A DNA stretch of 60,000 nucleotides, taken from contig NC_045139.1 in the NCBI RefSeq assembly GCF_008831285.2, positions 6,358,204 through 6,418,203 on the forward strand, given 5' to 3'. Positions 11,051-21,165 of this stretch are shown piece after piece. Made by a program: the position numbers and the translations under genes. The notes below the pieces were generated by a model. The model saw only the letters and a list, made by a program, of their open reading frames with translations. It was not told where the DNA came from and searched no databases. Within the stretch, counting starts at the first letter, position 1. Every line of letters begins with the position of its first letter. This DNA comes from Nymphaea colorata. Lineage: Eukaryota; Streptophyta; Magnoliopsida; Nymphaeales; Nymphaeaceae.

Positions 11051-11590
11051 TTCAAAGTGCCCATCGCATGTTTTAGATCCTAATCTTGGCAGGCACCATG
11101 CAAAAACATGGTCCATTACTGCGTGACAAAAAAGACCGAGTTCTAATACTGAAATTGATGCACCCACCTTGCTAGAAAGGGTAGGACTTTGAATAATTCT
11201 TCAGTCTTGCAATCAGATAATATAAAGGAAGAAGCGGATGATCAAAAGATCAAGGAAAGGGATCGTTTACTTAATGGGATTATCATTTCCTTGGAAAACC
11301 ACTTCTCTGCTCCTGCTGATCAGCACATGCTCCACACTTTTGCTGCTAAGAATAGCTTCGAACAGCCTCGTTCTAAAGCTTTAATTAATAAATTTTGATT
11401 TCAATGAAGATCTAAACACAAAGAAGGCCAAAATTTTAATTTTACTGCTGCAGTTGTCTCTCTTTATTAACATTTTATTCGCCTGGCGACCATTTCTTAG
11501 TGGTACACTTTGATTCAAAAGACATGCGTGTTTGGTTGCATTTATCTGTATTTGGTCATAATTTTTTCCATGCTAATAATATTCTCACAG
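11051..11590 (+). other. Remnant of CRK1 intron 5
   Basis: From about 11275 it matches CRK2 33835-34200 (landmark GGGATTATCATTTCCTTGG). The stretch 11051-11270 has no match noticed in the window. A 69-codon open frame spans the junction of the two and is not believed to be a gene. Confidence 0.5.
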
Positions 11591-11660
11591 TGGGCAATTT
11601 TCCATCAAATCTGATGTCTATAGCTTTGGCGTACTGCTGTTGACATATAGTGTGTGTGTG

Positions 11661-14380
11661 TGGGTTAGCCAACCCAAAAAGGGTGTCCCATTATATATAA
11701 ATGAGTTACCAATACGGTCTAATTTCAGCAGTATCTTTGGGAGTCTTCGCGCCACAAACGCGGAAAATGGTGGGTCCCACCATTATCCTTATTTTTTATA
11801 ACAGGTATACATACATATATATGTACCTATTTTTTATAAGAAAAATCAACTCACGTCTCCTCGATCAACTTAAGCATTGGCCACTCCACACTAGTGCTCA
11901 TTGTTACCTTATCACCACCACCAAGATGAGTGGACGAGCCCACTTTAGATTTTTCAGAATCACCCAACCATTTAACTAAGGTTTTTTGTTGAATGAACAG
12001 TTAACGAAAAGACATAAAAAAAAATATTGTTGTTATTTTTGTCATTTATTATTAGTTCGTACTTTTTTCTCTCATCCATCAATCTAATTCAAATAAATGG
12101 TCTTGATAACTGAAAAACTCTTGTTGGGCAGAGTCATCATTCATTCCCTGAAGAAGAATCGTTTGAATCGATAATTCTCAAAAGTTTAAATCGTTAATAT
12201 ACAAGGCAAACTATTTTTTTAAAATTCCAAATACCCATTAAGAGAAGAAAGTTTTCTTAAATGAAATCCCTTGATATATATATATATATTCAACCAAAAT
12301 TTTGATGAAGAATCATTTGAATCGTTAATTTTCAAAAGTTTAAATTGTTAATATACAAGATATACTATTCTTTTCAAAAATTCCACATACCCTTTAAGAG
12401 AAGAAAGAGACAAAATAAGTTTTCTGAAATAAAATCCCTTGTCTTCTTTGAATTGCATTTAATACTCTTGAAAAATGCCTTGGATTTTATATTTTTGTTA
12501 TTTATTCTCCACGGGCTCAATTCTTTGGGATCGATGGCTTATAAGAATTATTTGTTTCAAGATCGTGTGTATATATATATATATATACCCGACCCCAACC
12601 GCAACAAAATCAGGCCTCAACTGTCATTGTCGGTGGTACGAGGAGTTAGCGAGAAAACCTACATATATTTCCCGACACCAATATTTAAGACAATTTCTCA
12701 CCCATTAATATATGAAGGAAAAACCCCGCTTTTTGTAAGTCCATAAGGTCAATCTTATTTTATCATTTCAAAAATTTCAAAGTGATGCAAAGCTATGTGC
12801 ATTACTATACACTTGAAAATTAAAGATAGGGAATAATATTAGATGTGAATCAGATTTTGTAATGGCTTCATAGTAATATTCTCTTTCTTCAATGCAACCC
12901 CAAAATATAAATATTATAACAAGCCGGCCCACTCTCACACAACAGATGTGAGATGAGAGCCCCTTGTCCCACATATCCTAATAAGGGTTTTTACTTTGAT
13001 CCAAAAAAATTGAAACTAAGACATCCAATTACTTAACAACTTTTTTTTTATAAGTTACCCAAGATTCTTTTTAATTTTAAATTTCAAACATAAGAAACTA
13101 AACTTTTGAGGTATTACAATCCATTCTTCTTTAAAGACACATTTACATACATGAGTCTTCAGGTTCAATTGTTGAACTTCTTTGATTTAAGAATAACAAT
13201 TTGACCCACTCCTTTATTTCTCTCTTTCTCTCTCTCTCTCATGCGTCTTCAAGTTTTGATTAATATACCTTCATTTTGTTGGCTCTCTTTGTCTTTCTCT
13301 ACTAAAATTTTCAGTGAAAATAAACAGTTTTTGGCTTGTTTGGAAGTAGCTTCTGTTTCTTGTCGCATTAGTGTTGTTGACTGTTGCCTGACTTTACCTA
13401 AAGGCTACAAGTAGATGAATGAATCTTGCATGCTTTCATTTGAGTCTTTAGAATATTGATGCCTGGCTATAAAATATGTTCGCATCATCTATTATATAAG
13501 AGTCGCTTCCGCCAATCGTCTCAACTCCAAACTTCTATTTCCTTTTGTTAATGGGATATCTCATGGAGATATTTGATATGTTATTTAGTCTGTGCAAAGT
13601 AATTGCATTGCTCTATGTATACAGTTATACATGAAACAGGAAGGCGCAAGTATTCCCTTCCTTTTCCTCTTTCTTTTAACTCGATCTTGCTGTTCTCTAT
13701 TTTCCAAAAGTTCAGCACATTTTTGAAGTGCTCCGACATATATGGTCTACACATTTCTATGTTCCGGTGACTGCCGACAGGGGTGGAGTCAAGGGAAGGC
13801 CAGCGGGGGCCTGCCCCCTTTTAATTTTTTTTTTTTAAGCTTACATGTAAATTCAAAAAAATTGTCTCATTTTATATAAAATTTTTAAAAGTAATATTTT
13901 AAAATTTCAAAACTGTATTTCGGTCTTCTACATCCAGCTTGCTACCGATGCATTTAAAAAGGGGCCTAGAAAGAGTGAGAAAAAGAACTGCAAGATATTT
14001 TATTTTTGGTTGGACATAAAACTTTTTTTTGTCATTGCTCTGCTTGTCTTGTCCTGTTAATTGCATTTTTCCAATCGATCGGGGCCGTCAAAATACCTCT
14101 GCTCAAATGCAAAAATAGTTGCACGCATAAAATTTTGAATTTTTTAAGTTCAGCTAGTTGAAATGTAAGCTGGGGCATTGGGCGAGCATTCGATGGCTAC
14201 CCAGTACTTAGCTGGAAAAATCGGGCCGGTTTAAGTGGGTTGGACTACGTTCAGTTCAGCTCGATAAGATATTTAAATATTATTTTTATTGATAGATAAT
14301 ATTTTATTATAATTATTGTATTTTTATACATATATTATATATATATATATATATATATAAACGAACCGATTGATTTGACT
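11661..14380 (+). repeat. Intergenic CRK module, copy 1
   Basis: Landmarks in fixed order, shared with the modules at 23.6, 35.1 and 47.2/56.7 kb: GGGTTAGCCAACCCAAAAA, GGTCCCACCATTATCC, GATGAGTGGACGAG, TGAAATCCCTTG, AATCAGGCCTCAACT, CAATCGTCTCAACTCC, GACTGCCGACAGGGG and CAGTACTTAG. This copy lacks the candidate leader exon found in copies 2-4: the sequence jumps from near 13215 to the CTTCAAGT landmark. No protein-coding gene seen. Confidence 0.8.
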
Positions 14381-14384
14381 CGTT

Positions 14385-14696
14385 TGCCCATTTTTGCGGT
14401 GCCTCGTTACTTTTTTTGTTTAATTGTTTTGACATTTATGTTAATTTTCCATATGGGAAAAACAAAGAAAAATACAACTCATGTGTCTAACCAATTCGCT
14501 TGAGTTTCCGGTGGTCCACCTAAATCAGGATCAGTTATTATCGGTTTCAGCAATACCGTATCGGCGTGCCTCCAATCACAAGTCATATCAGCAGCAGGCA
14601 GGTGAATGCAGACTCTGACGATTGGAGACGTGTCGACCGGAAAGTGGGCAATAGAACGTCGGCGTTGTCAATTGACATCTCCTTAGCAAAGAGATG
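14385..14696 (+). promoter_or_regulatory. CRK3-type promoter before a truncated exon 1
   Basis: Closely matches 38582-38920 and 59700-60000 (landmarks TCTAACCAATTCGCTTG, GGTGGTCCACCTAAATCAG). It contains the 10-bp perfect palindrome GTCAATTGAC (14667-14676), two inverted TTGAC cores. Confidence 0.7.
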
Positions 14697-15042
14697 AGAT
14701 GAGATTAGTTGCGCCGACCGCGTCTTTTGCATCTTTTCTTTCTCTTTCACCATCGATGATCAACCTCACCAACGGCAACGACAGGGAGGATCGATCATCC
14801 CGCGCCTTTCGAACTTTTCTTCTTGTGGTTCTGCAATCTCCTGCATTTGTTTACGCGAGCGATCAAGAGGCCGTTTCCTACGTTGAAAGTCTTAGAGAAA
14901 CAACTCCTACATCTACAGTAACTGCTGCACAAGCGCAGATGGGTGGTCGCAGACATACGAAAAAAATTGGGGCAGCTATTTGACTCCCTCATCGACTCCG
15001 TTTTCAACACTAGCTTCTCCAACATCTCCGTTGGTGAGGCGC
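14697..15042 (+). pseudogene. CRK: CRK3-type exon 1 fragment
   Basis: Matches CRK3 38925-39277: signal peptide region, ASDQEAVS start of the ectodomain and the first half of DUF26 domain 1. The conserved start ATG seen in CRK1 and CRK2 is ACG here, and indels break the frame, so translation from ATG 14699 goes out of frame and stops at 14983. Homology ends sharply at GGTGAGGCGC; what follows is unrelated AT-rich sequence. Exons 2-5 of psi2 lie 6 kb away and are of CRK1/2 type, so the two are probably not halves of one gene. Confidence 0.85.
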
Positions 15043-15845
15043 GATTTGAGGTAGCATTTGATTATTTGATGAAAAAATGATTGGCATTAAAATCTTTGTT
15101 ATTTAATGCTGGTTCATTTTGGGCAGAATTAAAAGTTCCATTCCATAACCCCATTGCCTCTAGACATCTTATTTTCATGTTTGATTTAATGCAGTATAAA
15201 AATTTGTTGTTGTCTCTTAACTATTGAAAAAACACTGTTCGAGCTAGCATTCCATCCATGCAATTTTGTAGGAACTCCCATGAGGCGACAACAATCAGGT
15301 AGCTTCTCACGTTATCGCCATATTTAATGATCCTAATTATATAACAGAACCAATCCTACCCCAACCCCAAACTAGAAATTACCAATGGAAGAAAATTTTC
15401 ACAATCAATTTTAGCATAAATAATTACAAAAATAAATGGCTGATATATATATATATATGTCACACACGAACATAGATACAAAAGACATCAGTCATTTTTC
15501 TCCCTCTCCCCACACACACACAAAAGGCACCAGTCCCTTTGTTTTTAGTACTTTTACTTTCTCTAGTTAATCTTATAAATGATCTATAAATCTACAATAT
15601 CGTGAACTTATTAAAGAAAGATGTTTTTTAATATGCAGATACAATTCTGTATGATTTTAATTTGCTTTAATCACTTTGGTTTAACTCATCCTACATGTAT
15701 AGATATATGCAATGTGCCCAAGTTTCAAACGTGGTGTTATGTATAGAAAACAAAAACAATGAAATCAACTGAAGAAATCTATATCTACATAGCTTCATAA
15801 CAAATAAAATTATCATGTCATTTGAAAGGGAAAAAAAGGAGTTTA
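15043..15845. other. AT-rich sequence after the exon 1 break
   Basis: No gene or clear element boundaries seen. Holds a short (AT)n run near 15446 and a CA-rich patch near 15512. Whatever broke the exon at 15042 lies in this stretch. Confidence 0.35.
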
Positions 15846-16285
15846 AGGTAAGGATGACAATATGTACAATTTGGATTGGGGAAATCTAACCAAACCATTC
15901 CAAAAAAAATTGGATATGAAAAAAAAATATCTGATTAAAAAATTAGATCAGATTCAGATTTGAGGAATTGCGTCCAATTGAATTCAGATATACATAAATA
16001 TATGATGGATTTAGATTTGGATTTGGATTGGATTTATTTTTAGACAAATATCGTATATCTAATTCTCTTATATTTTGAACGTAGGCCAAATTCGGTTAAA
16101 CATTTGGATTCGAATGTTGATATATAAAATTGGGTTAGGATTGTTAAATCGGGTTTCAAATTCAGATATGATTTTTCCTTGTTCATATCTGAATCAAAAT
16201 TTAAATCCGAGTATGTGAACATCAAATAAAATGGATACAATCAATGGTATATATCTCATTTGAATCTGATCCGTTGACATCCCCA
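15846..16285. mobile_element. Non-autonomous DNA element, copy 1 of an AT-rich family
   Basis: Rich in repeated GGATTTGGATT and CAGAT words. Ends are GATGACAATATG on the left and ATCCGTTGACATCCCC on the right, roughly inverted. A second copy of the same layout is at 16733-17166. No transposase. This style is common among plant hAT-like elements; the class is inference. Confidence 0.5.
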
Positions 16286-16563
16286 AATTAAGGTCATCAA
16301 AGATCAATGAATAATAACGCATAGAAAAATTGGGATAGTAATTATTTTCAAAATGCATGATCAGGGTGGACATGGTTTCCGATAAAAAAATTTATGAGAA
16401 TTTTATTTAGTATAAAATCAGTTAAATTGTTTGTCATTATCATGAGGGAATATATATATAATTTTTTTCCTACCATAAAACTTTGGAGTCTACGTTGGAG
16501 TACTTCCTTGTGTGTGTGTGTAATTAGACTTTAAGCTAGGCTGTCCAACTCTCTGGCACAGCT

Positions 16564-16629
16564 TGTGCTGCTATTCTCAAATCTAATTGCATGAGATGTG
16601 CTGCTATTCTCAAATCTAATTGCATGAGA
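16564..16629. repeat. Perfect 33-bp tandem duplication
   Basis: Two identical 33-bp units starting TGTGCTGCTATTCTC. Identity implies a recent slip or repair event. Confidence 0.9.
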
Positions 16630-16732
16630 TAAAGTCTCTCTCTTTTCCCTTGCCAATAAGGCATAAAGCTGCATCAGTGATTGATGTAGCGACAACACTG
16701 TCAATTAGATACCTCACTTCACCTTATATGTA

Positions 16733-17166
16733 GGCACAATGTATTTAATTTGGATCAGATGCCCAGCAGAACCATTGTGAAAAAAAATGGATATGAAGGA
16801 AAATTTAATATGCAATTAAAAAACAGATCATATTTGGATTTAAGAAATGACATATGATTGGATTCAGATACATATTGAGATATAAATAAATGTCCTATTA
16901 GATACAGGTTCAGATCAAATTATTTATTTTTAAACATATATCCCATATCTGATACTCTTGCATTTTGAAACTTGGTCAAATTCGGTTCAAAATTCGGGTT
17001 TGGATATAAATGTAAACTTCAAATACAGATTATAAAATCGGATTTTGGATTAGAATTCAAATGTGACTTTTCTTAATTCTTATTAGAATGAGAGTTTGTG
17101 AATATCTACAAAAGCTGATATGGTTAAGGGGATATTTCAGTTGAATCTAATCAGTTAACATCTCTA
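16733..17166. mobile_element. Non-autonomous DNA element, copy 2 of the AT-rich family
   Basis: Parallels 15846-16285 throughout (landmarks TTATTTTTAAACATATATC, CAAATTCGGTT, right end GTTAACATCTC) but is considerably diverged. No coding capacity seen. Confidence 0.5.
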
Positions 17167-17937
17167 CTCATACACCATTGAGATATAATGCTGGCTAATA
17201 ATGGAGGACCTCATTCACCAAAAGCTTAAACAACCAAGTTAAGCCTTTTAAGACAGTAAATAAAGGTAAAACTAAAAGATAATTTATAAATATTTTCATT
17301 TAGGAATCAAATCTTATTAAAATTGGAAATGTAAATGTAAGAATGGAATATAATTTAAGAATATTTTCATTTAAGAAAGAAATCTTATTAGAACTTGGAA
17401 ATAAAAAGTGTAGGATTAAAAAATAATTTATTACTATTTCATTCAGGAAAGAAATCTTATTAAGAATTGAAATTCATGAAGATGGTGATACATATATAAA
17501 ATGGAAAATTCACCCCAGGCACCACCACTATTCGTGGGGATGATAGAGAATCCCAAGCTTCTTTGAGCATTCCTCTATAGATCTACTCCATGCTCCCTGT
17601 ACTTTATATTTTCTTTCAAGTTTCTTACATGAATTTCTCACTTCTTGTGTATGTTTCTTATGCCTCTCTTGTTGAAAAGAGAGCAAAAGAGAGAGAAAAC
17701 ACACTCACTTTATCATATCCAACACCTTCCGGCGGGTCTCTTAATAATATTATTTTACACTACGCTAATCATGTAAATTTCTAGATAATTGTTGGCCATT
17801 TTTTGCGTTGGGATCTAGATCTGAACATGAATCATATCCACGGCAGAGGGGCCGGAAAGCACCAAGTTGGTTCACTATGTGCGCTTAACTTTTAGCAATC
17901 TCACAATATGCAGTCTCATAGACTGCATCAAATGAAG
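17167..17937. other. Unassigned sequence
   Basis: Holds a diverged block repeated about three times (words ATTTTCATTTAGGAA and AATCTTATTA near 17293, 17370, 17450). No gene seen; the 64-codon open frame at 17590 has no recognisable feature. Confidence 0.3.
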
Positions 17938-18003
17938 CCACTGGAGGTGTTATCGAAGCCAGAGTCGACCAGGGAGTGAAATAGCTGCTCCTAGTTTTGC
18001 CCT
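17938..18003 (-). pseudogene. CRK: Antisense CRK1/2-type exon 1 scrap
   Basis: The minus strand reads GGGCAAAACTAGGAGCAGC and then CACTCCCTGGTCGACTC, matching CRK2 exon 1 near 30293-30335, followed by GGCTTCGATAACACCTCCA as at 30347. About 15 bp of the source are skipped. It lies opposite to the gene direction of the cluster. Confidence 0.75.
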
Positions 18004-18198
18004 ACCCAGAGGTAATATACATTTAGAGACATCAAATCAAATTTGAACTGTTTGATTTAAGATCGGATGACACTCTTTCTTCCCCTCCCTCTCCTTTCCT
18101 CTCCCCGATCCCTCTCCTTCCTCTCAACCTCTCCTTCCTCTCTCCCAAGTACTGCAATGGAGAGCCACCGGTGGCTCCCGTTGCCATCGCCGACAGGG

Positions 18199-18516
18199 CT
18201 TTTTCGAATAATACTTGAGATTTGTGACAGTGAGTTTAACTGAGGCAGATTTTATTACAATTAAGATGCCGCGCGTGGTCCAGATCCACGTTATAGTTTA
18301 AAAGAAAGTGCATGGGCAGGCTGCAATTCGATCCAGCATTTCAAATCCAATCTACTGACAGCTTGGGGAATGCATGCGGCAGGAAATTGCAAGGAAAAGC
18401 AAGCGCAAACCTCTCGCGCCGCTTTCAGTTGCTGCCTTTTCTCTTCCAAGAATCGAAAACCAAAGCTGCATGTGGTGCACTGACCCTTTGTTGCCCATTA
18501 TATCTCGGTGATTTGG
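18199..18516 (+). repeat. Left arm of a large inverted repeat
   Basis: Pairs with 19038-19315 on the other strand. Landmarks in the arm: CGAATAATACTTGAGA, GCCGCGCGTGGTCCAGATCC, CTGACAGCTTGGGGAATGCA, AAGCAAGCGCAAACCTCTCG and TGGTGCACTGACC. By eye about nine bases in ten match, apart from two extra blocks of roughly 30 and 12 bp in this arm. Confidence 0.9.
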
Positions 18517-19037
18517 GCCGAACTGATTCTTAAAACGTTTTGTGATCTGAAAAGTCGGCTGACAAAGTCGACGGCCCACTGAGTTTCAAGGTCCTCATGA
18601 AGTTGTATTTCGGTCCTCATTAACTGTGATAAAAAAGAATGAAGCTGACATATAAGCTACATGTGCACGACAGATTAATATAGTTTGAGACCGATATCGC
18701 TTTTAAGAATCGGTTGGGTCCATTTATAAAAATGCTTTGGAAGGTTAATGAAAACAGTCCGACAGAGAACTGTTTCGAACATTTATTGGTCGGTTGATAA
18801 AATTAAAACTTCAAAAGCTACTTCTATTAGGTCACGTCCAACCCTGTTCGTGTCCAACACAAACAATTAGCACAAATGGCTAACCATCATTTTATTAAGA
18901 CAATTTGGTATAGTTTTTTTAGCATAATGACGTCCTTTTTTTCATGAAAAGGTCCTTCTTATATTTAGCATATTTCTCTTTGTTATAGTTATATATATAT
19001 ATATATACATATACGCGCATGAATGAGAGAGATGAGA
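18517..19037. other. Spacer of the inverted repeat
   Basis: About 520 bp without open frames of note. It ends with an (AT)n run before the right arm. No transposase or host gene recognised. Confidence 0.6.
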
Positions 19038-19315
19038 CAAAATCACGGTGATATAATGGGCAACAAAGAGTCAGTGCACCACATCCAGCTTTGGTTTTCG
19101 ATACTTGGAAGAGAACTGAAAGTGGCGCGAGAGGTTTGCGCTTGCTTTTCCTTGCAATTTCCTGCCACATGCATTCCCCAAGCTGTCAGTAGATTAGATT
19201 TGAAATGCTGGATGGAAATATAACGTGGATCTGGACCACGCGCGGCATTTTAATTGCAATAAAATCTGCGTCAGTTAAACTCACTGTCACTAATCTCATG
19301 TATTATTCAAAAAAG
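19038..19315 (-). repeat. Right arm of a large inverted repeat
   Basis: Reverse complement of the left arm, ending ATGTATTATTCAAAAAAG. Length and symmetry suit a foldback element or Mutator-like long terminal inverted repeats. No convincing target-site duplication was found outside the arms. Confidence 0.9.
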
Positions 19316-20530
19316 ATGTGACGGACCTTTCTGTACGTATCATAAGCTTATAAACTGCTTCGTAATCCCCTTGTTCTCAACATTTATTAATTGCATAAGT
19401 TAACTGGCATCTAAAATCAATTATTTCATAGACATATAAATCTTAAAGGCATTATAGCCTCTTGCACACTACAGTTCTAGCTTGCTCTGTAGGTGCACGT
19501 GCACCAGCCAAGTTGGAGCTAAACAGGGGCTCTCTGTTGCGTCTCTCTCTGAAAGTCTGCCCCTATTATACGCCTTCTAAAGAATATGCTGTCATGTGAA
19601 ATATGAAAATATAAATTATTTTTCCTTCGACTTTGGCTTTTCCTTTTTGAGTTTATAAGTTTATTATTGACAAGAAGGAGGTTTATCTTTACAACTGCGT
19701 CCTAATTTTAACAAAACAGAAACGTGATGAAAGAAATGACGGTGATACCTTTTCCTGTAAAGGCGGAAATTGATCTCCAACTTAGCAACACAGTTTTTGA
19801 ACTATAAGTTTACTTAATCCTTCATTAAACATGATTTAACTTGGACTTCTCCTCTTCGTGAATAAATTGGATATATGTTACAGCTCATTAATTTAAGTAA
19901 AGTCGTCTTCCTAATCTGGATACAATATTTATCAGCATATATTCCGAATCATAAAAACTTAAATGGACTAAAAAAACAAATTTGAAACTTAAATCAACTA
20001 AAAAAACAAATTTGTCCTCATAACCAATCTGCGCAAATAGTGCTTGGGTCATAATTAGCTGTAGATCACAGGCACTACTTGACACATATACACTAAATTG
20101 GCATTAGCCACAATCCTACTCTTAGTTTTCCTCTAAAAGCTAGAAAAAAAAAAAAAACACTCTTGTCTCAACTATGCTTGTGAAATGCAGTCTAAGTGAT
20201 TTACTAGGGAAGTTTTTACTAAAGTAAAGCCTAGATACGTACAGAAAGGTCCCTTTTTACCATCTTTTAACTTGAATTAATTTATTGACCTAGCTCTTTC
20301 GCCGGTTATCAATGCTTGTGCGTGCATAAGTAACAAGAACTTTTACAGAAACCTTAGTTTTAGCAATTCTCGAATTGCTGAAAATTGTCATTGGTTTATG
20401 ATACATGTGTAAAAAAGTCGAGAAAATGCCATTTTGTTACACGATTTAGTGCTTTTCTGAATATGAGCACTACCAAATACCACCACTATTAATGTACACT
20501 CTTCTCAACCATACGTATATGTTGAACAAT
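19316..20530. other. Rearranged CRK 5' flank without exon 1
   Basis: 19350-19390 is an inverted match to about 720-765. 19526-19747 is a direct copy of the CRK1 upstream segment 793-1013. The rest, to 20530, shows no gene. Exon 1 of the psi2 gene should lie here and is missing. Confidence 0.6.
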
Positions 20531-20750
20531 TATAGTATGTGCATGCATTTTGCCTTTTGGCCATATTATATCGATCCCCATCCCTAGACTGACCCCAAAG
20601 TGGCCCAAAGTCGACCTCTTTCCGTCCCTAGTTTCCGTAAGGTCAAGTTCACTCTTTTGTTCTCCGTTTGACAAGGTTCTATAAACTGGAATCTAATATT
20701 TTCCAGAGACAGAAAAATTTTCTAGAGGGATATTAATTCACATATTTTTA
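20531..20750 (+). other. CRK-psi2 intron 1 remnant
   Basis: Matches CRK1 7585-7735 and CRK2 31545-31695 (landmarks GCCTTTTGGCCATATTAT, GACAAGGTTCTATAAACTG). It shows that psi2 once had the same intron 1. Confidence 0.7.
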
Positions 20751-20760
20751 TACTTGAAAG

Positions 20761-20928
20761 CAGGGGTGGAGGGAGGGGGGCTGCCTGGGCCATGGCCCGG
20801 GTGACCGTAGGAAAAAAAAATTATATTAAAAAAATCAATTTTTTTTAGTTTGGGCCCCGTTGTCTCTCTTGGCTTGACTCGCAGACCGTTTGACCCACCC
20901 CTGAAAAAAAATTCTGGCTCCACCCCTG
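20761..20928. mobile_element. hAT-type MITE with 11-bp terminal inverted repeats (168 bp)
   Basis: Perfect inverted ends CAGGGGTGGAG / CTCCACCCCTG, flanked by CTTGAAAG (20753-20760) and CTTGAAAT (20929-20936), an 8-bp duplication with one change. It lies in intron 1 of psi2; no counterpart was noticed in CRK1 or CRK2. Confidence 0.9.
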
Positions 20929-21165
20929 CTTGAAATGGCACTTACATGTAAATATTAGAAGACCTTCATATAAAAATGAAAGAAACTTGAGGGGTTGGTG
21001 TGGACAACTGCCCACACCAGTCTACATTTGGCTCCCTCACTGCTCTTGGGAAAGTTTTACAAGGAAAAATCTTTGCCTACTTACCACCTAATTTTCCTAA
21101 CATTTTCTCGCTTTCAGACATATATTTGAGAAAACTCAGTAATATTATGAATTTGCATATATCAG

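Larger units (their letters stand above)
1171..11650 (+). pseudogene. CRK: CRK1: cysteine-rich receptor-like kinase pseudogene, split by a Copia element
   Basis: Exon 1 starts at ATG 1171 with a signal peptide like that of CRK2. A 2-bp insertion near 1274-1279 (AAAATATG against AAAATG in the copy at 59.3 kb) shifts the frame. A Copia element sits at 1769-6697 in the second DUF26 domain; exon 1 resumes at 6703 and ends at donor 6867. In the first DUF26 motif the first Cys is Phe. Remnants: exon 2 about 9084-9205 (acceptor lost), exon 3 9294-9352 (first two thirds deleted), exon 4 9652-9664 plus 9880-10045 (split by a MITE), exon 6 11591-11650 (5' part and 18 bp deleted). Exons 5 and 7 are absent: the exon 6 remnant runs straight into the 3' flank found after CRK2. 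Certainly non-functional as a kinase. Confidence 0.93.

Noticed and set aside
11189-11398. 69-codon open frame as a gene
   Set aside because: Its second half is CRK intron 5 sequence, alignable with CRK2 near 33835; the frame is chance.
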